A stretch of DNA of 5,335 nucleotides from assembly GCA_012511525.1 (NCBI GenBank), contig JAAZFW010000560.1:1-5335 (forward strand). Reading direction: 5' to 3'. Below the pieces are notes generated by a model, which saw only the letters and a list, made by a program, of their open reading frames with translations, was not told the DNA's origin and did no database searches. Source of the DNA: Clostridiaceae bacterium. Its GTDB lineage: Bacteria; Bacillota; Clostridia; Saccharofermentanales; UBA5734. This document shows positions 1 through 5,335 of this stretch, one piece after another (within the stretch, counting starts at the first letter, position 1; each line of letters starts with the position of its first letter). The position numbers and the translations under genes are program-made.

Positions 1-18
1 TGGGTAAATTATCGTGAA

Positions 19-24
19 AAGGAG
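19..24 (+). promoter_or_regulatory. Ribosome binding site of tyrS
   Basis: AAGGAG lies 8 nt before the ATG at 33. This fixes the start of tyrS at 33. The in-frame GTG at 24 overlaps the Shine-Dalgarno itself and so cannot be the start served by it. The tyrS promoter and any leader (for example a T-box) lie left of the window and cannot be judged. Confidence 0.85.
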
Positions 25-32
25 TGGTTCAC

Positions 33-1259
33 ATGGCTGAAAATGTCTTTGATACGTTGATGAACCGGGGCTACATTGCCCAGGTGACGCATGAAGAGGA
101 TGTGCGTCGATACTTGTCCCAGCCAGGAGCCATCTTCTATATCGGCTTCGATCCGACGGCGGACAGCCTTCATGTCGGCCACTTCATCCAGATGATGGTC
201 ATGGCTCACCTGCAGCGCGCGGGGCACCGCCCGATCGTCCTGCTCGGCGGCGGGACCGGTATGGTCGGCGACCCGTCCGGGCGTTCCGATTTGCGCCAGG
301 TGCTCGACGAAGACACGATCCGCGCCAATGTCGACCGGTTCCGCGAGCAGATGAAAATCCTGATCGAGTTCGGCGACGGCAAGGCCCGCATGGTGGATAA
401 TGCCGATTGGCTCTGCCAGCTGAACTACATCGCGTTTTTGCGCGATATCGGATCCCAGTTTTCGGTCAACCGCATGCTGGCGGCCGAATGTTTCAAGCAA
501 CGCCTGGAAAAAGGCCTGTCTTTCCTCGAATTCAACTACATGCTGATGCAGGCCTACGATTTTCTCGTGCTCTACCAGCGTTACGGCTGCCGGCTGCAGC
601 TGGGCGGGGACGACCAATGGTCCAATATCCTGGCCGGTGTCGACCTGGTCCGACGCAAGGAACAGGCTGAAGCCTATGGCATGACCTTCCAGCTGCTCAC
701 AACCAAGGCTGGTGTGAAAATGGGCAAAACGGCCGGCGGCGCGCTCTGGCTGGACCGGGAAAAAACGCCGCCCTTCGATTTTTACCAGTACTGGCGCAAC
801 ATCGACGACGCGGATGTCGTCAACTGCCTGAAGCTTTTGACCTTCGTCAGCCTGGATGAGATCCGCGCGATGGCATCGCTGAAGGATGAGGCGATCAACG
901 AAGCTAAAAAGCGCTTGGCCTGGGAAGTGACCGCCATCGTCCACGGGAAAGAAGCCGCCGACCAGGCCGCAGAACAGGCCGCCGCGCTGTTTAGCGGACC
1001 GGGGCGCGCTGACACCATGCCGACCACCCGCCTGGCCGCGGCCGATCTTGGAACCAGACCGCTGCTTGACCTGCTGCTGGACGCCGGTTTCATCCCCTCG
1101 AAGGGGGAAGGCCGGCGGCTGATCCAGCAAAATGGCCTCTACCTGAACGGGCAGCCGGTCCAGGATCCTGCCTGTTGCCTGACACGCGATGATTTTCCTT
1201 CTGGAGAAGCCGTTGTGCGCAAGGGTAAAAAAGCGTTCCATCGTTTTTTAATCGGCTGA
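33..1259 (+). CDS. tyrS: Tyrosyl-tRNA synthetase (tyrosine--tRNA ligase, EC 6.1.1.1)
   Basis: Cytoplasmic class I aminoacyl-tRNA synthetase that activates tyrosine with ATP and charges tRNA-Tyr; the family works as a homodimer. The product is 408 residues, within the usual bacterial range of about 400-425. The Rossmann catalytic domain holds the HIGH-type motif HVGH (47-50) after the conserved stretch YIGFDPTADSL (36-46), and LLGGGTGMVGDPSGR (70-84). The tyrosine-pocket residues Tyr169, Gln173 and Asp176 lie in FNYMLMQAYDF, followed by GGDDQW (191-196). The KMSKS loop appears as KMGKT (229-233), a normal variant in this family. FYQYWRN (250-256) precedes the helical anticodon domain. An S4-type RNA-binding domain closes the protein (about 343-405, with the signature around GEGRRLIQQNGLYLNG). 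All the catalytic landmarks I know are present, so it should be active. The gene ends 18 nt before a terminator hairpin and is convergent with rpsT. The clostridial-type sequence supports assignment to Bacillota. Confidence 0.98.
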   Translation: MAENVFDTLMNRGYIAQVTHEEDVRRYLSQPGAIFYIGFDPTADSLHVGHFIQMMVMAHLQRAGHRPIVLLGGGTGMVGDPSGRSDLRQVLDEDTIRANVDRFREQMKILIEFGDGKARMVDNADWLCQLNYIAFLRDIGSQFSVNRMLAAECFKQRLEKGLSFLEFNYMLMQAYDFLVLYQRYGCRLQLGGDDQWSNILAGVDLVRRKEQAEAYGMTFQLLTTKAGVKMGKTAGGALWLDREKTPPFDFYQYWRNIDDADVVNCLKLLTFVSLDEIRAMASLKDEAINEAKKRLAWEVTAIVHGKEAADQAAEQAAALFSGPGRADTMPTTRLAAADLGTRPLLDLLLDAGFIPSKGEGRRLIQQNGLYLNGQPVQDPACCLTRDDFPSGEAVVRKGKKAFHRFLIG

Positions 1260-1277
1260 TCAATAACCTGCCAAAAC

Positions 1278-1305
1278 AAAGGAGCGTCCAGCAGGACGCT
1301 CCTTT
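1278..1305. terminator. Bidirectional intrinsic terminator between tyrS and rpsT
   Basis: A perfect 12-bp stem (AAAGGAGCGTCC at 1278-1289 with its complement at 1294-1305) closes a 4-nt AGCA loop. On the plus strand the stem runs into TTTTAT, which serves tyrS. On the minus strand it runs into TTTGTTTT, which serves rpsT. With tyrS ending at 1259 and rpsT ending at 1334 from the other side, it most likely ends both transcripts. Confidence 0.92.
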
Positions 1306-1333
1306 TATCGATGACGGTCAGTCTATAAACGTA

Positions 1334-1597
1334 TTATTTCTGGCCTGAAGCCAAAGCCTTGGCCAGCTTCGATTTCTTGCGGGCAATGTTATGCTTGTGC
1401 AGATAACCTTTGGCAGCCGCTTTGTCGAGAGCCGTCTGGGCCTGACGGGCAAGATCCCCGGCGTTCTCCGCAGAAGCCGCCACGGCAGAACCGGTCTTCT
1501 TCAGCAGGGTACGGATTTTGCTTTTCTGCATCTTGTTGGCAGCGGTCTTTTTTGCAATAATTTTCGTGCGCTTGATGGCAGACTTGATATTCGGCAT
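1334..1597 (-). CDS. rpsT: 30S ribosomal protein S20
   Basis: Primary 16S rRNA-binding protein of the small ribosomal subunit, needed for 30S assembly. The product is 87 residues, the usual length for S20, and very rich in Lys and Ala. It shows the family's N-terminal pattern MPNIKSAIKRTK and the C-terminal signature AAAKGYLHKHNIARKKSKL (about 60-78). The fold is a three-helix bundle in known structures. The ATG start (1597-1595) is preceded by GGGAGGTG at 1605-1612 (minus strand), 7 nt away, which is a strong site. The gene stands alone: a sigma-A-type promoter lies about 50-80 nt upstream, the divergent neighbour is rnj, and the convergent neighbour is tyrS across a shared terminator. A single-gene rpsT unit is common in bacteria. 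Nothing is odd in the protein. Confidence 0.97.
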   Translation of the reverse strand: MPNIKSAIKRTKIIAKKTAANKMQKSKIRTLLKKTGSAVAASAENAGDLARQAQTALDKAAAKGYLHKHNIARKKSKLAKALASGQK

Positions 1598-1604
1598 GTT
1601 TGTT

Positions 1605-1612
1605 CACCTCCC
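1605..1612 (-). promoter_or_regulatory. Ribosome binding site of rpsT
   Basis: On the minus strand this reads GGGAGGTG, followed by a 7-nt spacer to the ATG. It is a near-perfect complement of the 16S rRNA tail, as expected for a highly expressed ribosomal protein gene. Confidence 0.9.
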
Positions 1613-1647
1613 TGCTTGACGTTACGGTCAGATTTTGGCACGCGAGT

Positions 1648-1676
1648 ATTCTAACATGTAACATACCCTGATGCAA
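1648..1676 (-). promoter_or_regulatory. Sigma-A-type promoter of rpsT
   Basis: Reading the minus strand, a -35 box TTGCAT (1676-1671) and a -10 box TAGAAT (1653-1648) are separated by exactly 17 nt. This is a close match to the housekeeping consensus (TTGACA/TATAAT). The predicted transcript would begin near 1641, giving a leader of about 44 nt before the rpsT ATG. The boxes are seen directly; promoter activity is inferred. Confidence 0.75.
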
Positions 1677-1736
1677 GAGCTTCCGATGCCCAGGTTTTTG
1701 ATTCTATCCGGATTGGGGAAGCAAAAAACGGGACTT

Positions 1737-1755
1737 GAGCCGTGTCAATCGGCTC
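1737..1755. repeat. Small inverted repeat upstream of the rnj promoter
   Basis: GAGCCG (1737-1742) and CGGCTC (1750-1755) form a 6-bp inverted repeat around a 7-nt AT-rich centre (TGTCAAT). It lies between the two divergent promoters, just upstream of where the rnj -35 region would be. It could be an operator-like dyad or chance; there is no T-run directly after either arm that would make it a terminator. Confidence 0.35.
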
Positions 1756-1780
1756 CAGGCTGTTCAGCAGGTTCCGCTCG

Positions 1781-1789
1781 TGTTATGAT
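1781..1789 (+). promoter_or_regulatory. Extended -10 promoter of rnj
   Basis: TGTTATGAT is a TGn extended -10 followed by TATGAT (1784-1789), matching TATAAT in five of six positions. The hexamer 17 nt upstream (TGTTCA, 1761-1766) is a poor -35, which fits an extended -10 promoter. The start of transcription would be near 1796, with a leader of about 35 nt before the rnj ATG at 1831. Activity is inferred. Confidence 0.6.
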
Positions 1790-1813
1790 AGACGGGAGAA
1801 TGAAACCAATTTT

Positions 1814-1820
1814 GGGAGGT
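1814..1820 (+). promoter_or_regulatory. Ribosome binding site of rnj
   Basis: GGGAGGT lies 10 nt before the ATG at 1831. It matters because it supports translation from 1831, and so supports the reality of the long N-terminal extension. No comparable site was noted close to a start codon next to the catalytic domain. Confidence 0.8.
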
Positions 1821-1830
1821 AAACCCTAGT

Positions 1831-3741
1831 ATGCCCTTACAACCGAACCGACGCCGTTCGCGCTTGGCGCCCCGGCGCAAGGAAAGCCCGGATGCCACGC
1901 AGCCGGAAGCTTTGGCCAATCCAAAAGCCAGTTCTAAAAGCACCGCAGCCAAACCGCCAAAAAAGACGGTTGCCGCACAACCCGCCGCCCGTCCCGCCCA
2001 AACGGCCTCACCCCGGCGCAAAACGCGCGCAGGCAAGAACCCTGCCGTCAGCCGCGCCGCAAAACCCGTTGCCGCTTCGACCACGCCGCTGCTCAAGGTT
2101 ATCCCACTGGGCGGCATGCGCGAAATCGGAAAAAACATGACGATTTACGAATACGGCGACGAGATGATCATGGTCGACTGCGGCATCGCTTTTCCTGAAG
2201 ACGACATGCCCGGTATTGACGTCGTCATTCCCGATTTTTCCTATGTCATGCAGAACAAGCATAAGCTCAAAGGCATCTTCCTGACCCATGGCCACGAAGA
2301 CCATATCGGCGCCCTGCCCTGGCTGTGCCGGGACATCCATGTCCCGATATACGGCAACCAGCTGACCATCGAGCTGGTCCGGCTCAAGCTGGAAGACCGG
2401 GGAACCGGCGTTTCACGGGTCACCCTCAAGCCGGTCAAGGACAGCGACAGGATCGAGGCGGGGGCTTTTTCCGTCGAATTTATCCATGTCAACCACAGCA
2501 TTGCCGATGCAAACGCGCTGGTCGTGCGCTGCCCGGCCGGAACCATTTACCATTCAGGCGACTTTAAGGTCGACTACACCCCGATCAACGGCGGCCCGAT
2601 GGACTTGTCCCGGATCGCCGCCGTCGGCCAGGAAAATGTCCTGCTGCTGGTGTGCGAAAGCACCAATGTGGAGCGCAAAGGCCACTCATCCTCGGAAAGC
2701 AAGGTTGGCGAAACGTTCGCCGACCTGTTCGCCAAGGCCGCCGGCCGGATTTTTGTGACAACCTTTTCATCGAATGTGTTCCGCATCCAGCAGATCTTCA
2801 CCGCAGCCGAACAGCAAGGCCGTAAAGTCGCCCTGATCGGGCGCAGCATGCTCAACTATTTCAACGCGGCCAATTCGCTCGGTTACATCAACATGAATCC
2901 GGATACGCTGATCGACATCAACCAGATCGACCGCTACGCCGCGGATCAGCTGGTCCTGATCACAACCGGAAGCCAGGGAGAACCGATGTCCGCGCTGACC
3001 CGGATGGCCTTTTCCGAACACCGGCGTGTCGAGATCGTTCCCGGCGATACGGTCATCTTGTCGTCGAGCGCCATCCCCGGCAACGAAAAATCGGTCTACC
3101 GGGTCATCAACGAGCTGTATAAGCGAGGGGCAGCGGTCATTTACGAATCGCTATCCGAAATCCATGTCTCCGGGCATGCCTACCAGGATGAGCTCAAGCT
3201 GCTCCACCAGCTGCTCAAGCCGCGCTATTTCGTTCCCGGCCATGGCGAATACCGCCATCTCTACCGGCATGCCGAGCTTGCACACCAGATGGGCATGCCC
3301 TGGGACGATATTTTCCTGCTCAACAACGGTGATATTTTCGAATACCAGGATGGCAACGCCCGCATCAGCGGATTCGTCCAGGCAGCCGGGGTCCTGATCG
3401 ACGGCTCGAGCATGGGCGAAGCAGATAACCTGGTGCTGCGCGAGCGCCGCCTCCTGGCCGATGACGGCGTGATGTCCATCTTCATCGCGGTCAGCCGTGC
3501 CGACGGGCAACTGGTGGCTAGCCCGGACATCCAGGCTCGCGGCTTCATATACGAGGTTGAGGCGGACCGGCTGATCAAGGAATGCCAGAAAAAGATCGAA
3601 GCGTTCGCCAGGCGCAGCCAGGGCAAGCCGTCCCTGCCGGAAATGGTCGAAAGCGGCGCCTTGCACGACCAGCTTCGCAACCTGCTGTTCGAACGCACCA
3701 AACGGCGCCCGGTTATCTTGATCTCCCTGATCCAGGTCTGA
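1831..3741 (+). CDS. rnj: Ribonuclease J (metallo-beta-lactamase / beta-CASP nuclease) with basic N-terminal extension
   Basis: RNA-processing enzyme of the RNase J family, which combines 5'-to-3' exonuclease and endonuclease activity and acts in mRNA decay and rRNA maturation in the cytoplasm. The product is 636 residues; B. subtilis RNase J1 is 555, and the difference is an N-terminal extension of about 86 residues rich in Lys/Arg, Ala and Pro. The conserved core starts near LLKVIPLGGMREIGKNM (87-103). The zinc-binding motif HGHEDH is at 153-158 (His153, His155, Asp157, His158). Further likely metal ligands are His222 in NHSIADA, Asp244 in HSGDFKVD and His471 in PGHGEYRHL. The beta-CASP domain spans roughly 270-450, with TTGSQGEPMSAL (378-389) and VSGHA (446-450), where His449 is the likely phosphate-binding residue. 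The C-terminal domain ends in RRPVILISLIQV. All catalytic landmarks are intact. The gene appears monocistronic, with its own promoter and a hairpin after the stop. Whether it is rnjA or rnjB in an organism with two copies cannot be told from here. Confidence 0.95.
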   Translation: MPLQPNRRRSRLAPRRKESPDATQPEALANPKASSKSTAAKPPKKTVAAQPAARPAQTASPRRKTRAGKNPAVSRAAKPVAASTTPLLKVIPLGGMREIGKNMTIYEYGDEMIMVDCGIAFPEDDMPGIDVVIPDFSYVMQNKHKLKGIFLTHGHEDHIGALPWLCRDIHVPIYGNQLTIELVRLKLEDRGTGVSRVTLKPVKDSDRIEAGAFSVEFIHVNHSIADANALVVRCPAGTIYHSGDFKVDYTPINGGPMDLSRIAAVGQENVLLLVCESTNVERKGHSSSESKVGETFADLFAKAAGRIFVTTFSSNVFRIQQIFTAAEQQGRKVALIGRSMLNYFNAANSLGYINMNPDTLIDINQIDRYAADQLVLITTGSQGEPMSALTRMAFSEHRRVEIVPGDTVILSSSAIPGNEKSVYRVINELYKRGAAVIYESLSEIHVSGHAYQDELKLLHQLLKPRYFVPGHGEYRHLYRHAELAHQMGMPWDDIFLLNNGDIFEYQDGNARISGFVQAAGVLIDGSSMGEADNLVLRERRLLADDGVMSIFIAVSRADGQLVASPDIQARGFIYEVEADRLIKECQKKIEAFARRSQGKPSLPEMVESGALHDQLRNLLFERTKRRPVILISLIQV

Positions 3742-3776
3742 ACGCAAAGCCAGCGGATTATCCTGTTTAAAGCGAA

Positions 3777-3805
3777 TGCGGCCCCGGCAAAAAGCCGGGG
3801 CCGCA
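3777..3805. terminator. GC-rich hairpin between rnj and the corrinoid gene, probable terminator
   Basis: A 12-bp perfect stem (TGCGGCCCCGGC at 3777-3788 with its complement at 3794-3805) closes a loop of five A. It lies 35 nt after the rnj stop and 39 nt beyond the corrinoid gene's stop, so it could serve both convergent genes. The T-tract is weak on both sides: plus strand AACACGTTTGTTTG, minus strand TTCGCTTTAAAC. Stem stability is very high, but efficiency as an intrinsic terminator is uncertain. Confidence 0.7.
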
Positions 3806-3844
3806 ACACGTTTGTTTGCTGATCGGTTATAGCCGGCGTCAGGC

Positions 3845-4495
3845 TCAGGCTATCCCTTTGACCTTGAGAGCGGCGATTGCCTCCTCGGCAGCGGAAGCGG
3901 CATCGGGCGTGTAGATATCGGCGCCGATCGTTTTGGCAAACGTATCGTTGACGGGCGCGCCGCCGACCATGATCACAACATTCTCACGAATGCCTGCGGC
4001 CGTGGCGGCTTCGATAACAGACTTCATTTCACCCATCGTGGTCGTCAGCAAGGCGGAGCAGGCGATGATCTGGGCGTCGTTCTCTTTGGCCAGTTCGACG
4101 AAACGCTCCGGCGCAACGTCGGTTCCGGCATCGATGATCTCCAGGCCCTGCCCCTCCATCGTCATGGCGACCAGGTTCTTGCCGATATCGTGCAGGTCTC
4201 CCTTGACGGTACCGATGACGACTTTGCCCTTGGCCTTGATGCCACCGGCGACCAAGAGTGGTTTCAGCAGCTCGGTTCCGGCCTTCATGGCGCGGGCGGC
4301 GATCAGGACGTCGGGCACGTAGACTTCGTTGTTCTTGAACTTGATGCCCACTTCGTTCATGCCGGACAGCAGTCCTTCGTTCAGGATCATCTGCGGCTCC
4401 AGTCCGAGGTCGATCGCCTCCTGGACCATCGCCTTGACATCCTTCGCCTTGCCCTTTTGCAGGGCTTCAGAAATTTTTACCAGCAGTTCCATCAT
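3845..4495 (-). CDS. Corrinoid (cobalamin-binding) methyl-transfer protein, MtaC/MtbC/MttC-like
   Basis: Small cytoplasmic methyl carrier. In this family a methyltransferase moves a methyl group from a substrate (methanol, methylamines, methoxylated aromatics, betaines and others) to the cobalt of bound corrinoid, and a second enzyme moves it on to a folate or thiol acceptor. The product is 216 residues, the usual two-domain size. A helical cap domain (about 1-88) carries the typical stretch NEVYVPDVLIAARAMKAG (56-73). A Rossmann-like B12 domain follows (about 90-212). The base-off/His-on motif is complete: DLHDIG (100-105, His102 being the lower cobalt ligand), then 41 residues to SAL (147-149), then 28 residues to GG (178-179), exactly the canonical spacing. 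The start is ambiguous between two adjacent ATGs (4495 and 4492), 5 and 8 nt after GAGGAGG. It lies 10 nt behind the AraC-type regulator. A second in-frame TGA follows the stop by one codon. The substrate cannot be read from this protein; no methyltransferase gene is in the window. Confidence 0.93.
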   Translation of the reverse strand: MMELLVKISEALQKGKAKDVKAMVQEAIDLGLEPQMILNEGLLSGMNEVGIKFKNNEVYVPDVLIAARAMKAGTELLKPLLVAGGIKAKGKVVIGTVKGDLHDIGKNLVAMTMEGQGLEIIDAGTDVAPERFVELAKENDAQIIACSALLTTTMGEMKSVIEAATAAGIRENVVIMVGGAPVNDTFAKTIGADIYTPDAASAAEEAIAALKVKGIA

Positions 4496-4500
4496 GATTT

Positions 4501-4507
4501 CCTCCTC
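4501..4507 (-). promoter_or_regulatory. Ribosome binding site of the corrinoid gene, overlapping the regulator's stop codon
   Basis: On the minus strand GAGGAGG (4507-4501) shares two bases with the TGA stop of the upstream regulator (4508-4506). It lies 5 nt from the first ATG (4495) and 8 nt from the second (4492). The arrangement suggests translational coupling between the two genes. On spacing alone the second ATG is at least as good a start. Confidence 0.85.
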
Positions 4508-5335
4508 AGGTTTTGGATTGCTCTTTTATTCCAGGCTTGATTTTGCCTCTGGACTCACGGAATCGTCCCGGCGTCACACCCGTGACGCGCTTGAACACCT
4601 TGGAAAAATAACTTTGGGTCTCGAAGCCGACCATGCTGGAAATATCCACCAGCGGTATCGTCTCGTTCACAAGCAGCTTCATCGCGGCATCCACCCGGAC
4701 GCTGTTGACGTAGCTGTTGAAATTATCGCCGATTTCCTCTTTGAAGATGCGGCTGAAATAGGCCGGACTGAGAAACACCTGCGAAGCGGTTTCCTCCAGG
4801 GTTATTTTCTTCATATAGTTTTTCTTGACGAAATCGATCGCCCGGAAGATCACGTCGGCATGCTTGACATTGGTCAGGTTGAAGACCTGGTCGGTAAACC
4901 GGGTCAGGATGCCGGATAGCCAGTAGGCAATCTCGTCAATATTGCGGAACGTGTTGATCTTGTTGAGATAGGTGTAGTTCAGGCCGAAAATCTGTTCGAC
5001 GTCCGCTCCGCCGCGGATCGCGGCCCGGGACAGCAGCACGACCAGCTCGATGACTCTGGCGCGCATGATCTCGATACTGCCACTGCTGGAAAAAAAGATA
5101 TGGCCGAGGATCTCGTTGAGGATCTCCTGGGAGGCCGCCTTGTCACCAACCTCGATCTTGTCCAACAGCTGGCCTTCCTTTTCGATCGGGTAGGCGAGAT
5201 CTTCCTCGTTCTTGTGCGTGAACCGCTTGATGAAACTGATCTGCTCCCAGAGCTTGGCCTGCAGCTCGCCGGAGTTTTTGCGCGCGACGGTTTCGCTGAA
5301 CGATTTGTCCGACAAGCCGCCGGCAACCAGGTACA
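4506..5335 (-). CDS. AraC-family transcriptional regulator, N-terminus cut by window edge (probably PocR-domain type)
   Basis: DNA-binding regulator expected to control the adjoining corrinoid methyl-transfer genes. The frame is open to the right edge, giving 275 visible residues; the real start is beyond the window. A TTG at 5315-5313 lies in the frame, but no ribosome binding site precedes it, and the residues before it (YLVAGG) read on as protein. Numbering from that TTG codon, a helical middle region (about 20-150, with GHIFFSSSGS at 71-80 and ELVVLLSRAAIRGGADVEQIFGLNYTYL at 90-117) links to a C-terminal double helix-turn-helix. HTH1 is near 172-192 (LEETASQVFLSPAYFSRIFKE). HTH2 is near 220-241, with the AraC/XylS signature continuing through GFETQSYFSKVFKRVTGVTPGRFR (230-253). 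From memory, this middle region resembles regulators carrying an N-terminal PocR ligand-sensing domain in anaerobic Bacillota; YLVAGG at the edge may be the end of such a domain. The AraC assignment is firm, PocR tentative. Stop and next gene's ribosome site overlap. Confidence 0.9.
   Translation of the reverse strand, partial: YLVAGGLSDKSFSETVARKNSGELQAKLWEQISFIKRFTHKNEEDLAYPIEKEGQLLDKIEVGDKAASQEILNEILGHIFFSSSGSIEIMRARVIELVVLLSRAAIRGGADVEQIFGLNYTYLNKINTFRNIDEIAYWLSGILTRFTDQVFNLTNVKHADVIFRAIDFVKKNYMKKITLEETASQVFLSPAYFSRIFKEEIGDNFNSYVNSVRVDAAMKLLVNETIPLVDISSMVGFETQSYFSKVFKRVTGVTPGRFRESRGKIKPGIKEQSKT

Noticed and set aside
24..32. Upstream GTG start for tyrS (three residues longer)
   Set aside because: The GTG overlaps the AAGGAG Shine-Dalgarno, while the ATG at 33 lies 8 nt from it, and the homologous proteins begin close to this ATG.
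1..32. Possible T-box leader of tyrS
   Set aside because: Only 32 nt precede the gene in this window. No specifier loop, T-box sequence or terminator can be seen, so it cannot be supported.
9..1241. A 410-codon open frame on the minus strand opposite almost all of tyrS
   Set aside because: tyrS is unmistakable on the plus strand. The antisense frame gives a low-complexity His/Gln/Val/Asp-rich product with no recognisable motif, as expected from codon bias in GC-rich DNA.
1701..1706. Second minus-strand TAGAAT as an additional rpsT promoter
   Set aside because: The hexamers 16-18 nt upstream are T-runs (such as TTTTTT or GTTTTT) that do not resemble a -35 box, and no TG extension is present. 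The promoter at 1648-1676 is far better.
1743..1748. Consensus -35 TTGACA on the minus strand within the inverted repeat
   Set aside because: No acceptable -10 lies 16-18 nt downstream; the sequence there is TTTGCT or similar.
3151..3747. Antisense open frame of 198 codons opposite the 3' part of rnj
   Set aside because: It is fully inside a gene with all RNase J motifs, has no recognisable product, and no ribosome binding site was noted.
3829..3853. Inverted repeat ATAGCC...GGCTAT around the corrinoid gene's stop codon, with a short AGGCT/CAGGCT direct repeat
   Set aside because: It has only 6 bp with a 13-nt loop and overlaps coding sequence. The much stronger hairpin at 3777-3805 explains the 3' end, so this is probably chance.
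4329..4919. Plus-strand open frame of 196 codons spanning the regulator/corrinoid junction
   Set aside because: It lies opposite two well-supported genes, and its translation shows no family signature.
5313..5315. TTG as the start of the AraC-type regulator
   Set aside because: There is no Shine-Dalgarno before it, and the frame continues upstream to the window edge with plausible protein sequence (YLVAGG).
1..5335. CRISPR arrays, tRNA/rRNA genes, insertion sequences, toxin-antitoxin or phage genes
   Set aside because: I searched by eye on both strands and found no regularly spaced repeats, cloverleaf-like segments or transposase-like frames. The window is filled by the five genes listed and short intergenic gaps.

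Overview
The window looks like chromosomal DNA from an anaerobic member of the Bacillota (Clostridia or Negativicutes type), moderately GC-rich by eye. Three things point that way. The tyrosyl-tRNA synthetase is of the clostridial type. There is an RNase J rather than an RNase E-type nuclease. A B12-dependent methyl-transfer corrinoid protein sits directly behind an AraC-type regulator of a kind common in acetogens and related anaerobes. Shine-Dalgarno sites are strong (AAGGAG, GGGAGGTG, GAGGAGG). The genus cannot be fixed from the sequence alone.

Layout: (1) 33-1259 (+) tyrS, complete. (2) 1278-1305, a perfect hairpin that can end transcription from both sides, lying between tyrS and the convergent rpsT. 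(3) 1334-1597 (-) rpsT, ribosomal protein S20. (4) 1598-1830, a divergent intergenic region with a well-formed promoter for rpsT on the minus strand, an extended -10 promoter for rnj on the plus strand, and a small inverted repeat between them. (5) 1831-3741 (+) rnj, a full-length RNase J with an unusual basic, Ala/Pro-rich N-terminal extension of about 86 residues. (6) 3777-3805, a GC-rich hairpin between rnj and the convergent corrinoid gene. (7) 3845-4495 (-), a corrinoid (B12-binding) protein of the MtaC/MtbC/MttC type. (8) 4506 to the window edge (-), an AraC-family regulator cut off at its N-terminus.

The window therefore has two parts. The left two thirds is housekeeping translation and RNA metabolism (tyrS, rpsT, rnj). 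These genes look monocistronic or end-of-operon, each set off by a terminator. The right third is the distal end of an accessory catabolic operon. There the regulator and the corrinoid protein are only 10 nt apart, and the corrinoid gene's ribosome binding site overlaps the regulator's stop codon, so they are very likely co-transcribed and translationally coupled. The cognate methyltransferases (substrate:corrinoid and corrinoid:acceptor) and the reactivase are not in the window; if present nearby they lie beyond the right edge. No RNA genes, mobile elements, CRISPR arrays or long repeats were seen. I found no clear sign of a wholly new system. The points most worth a second look are the RNase J extension and the regulator-corrinoid pair.
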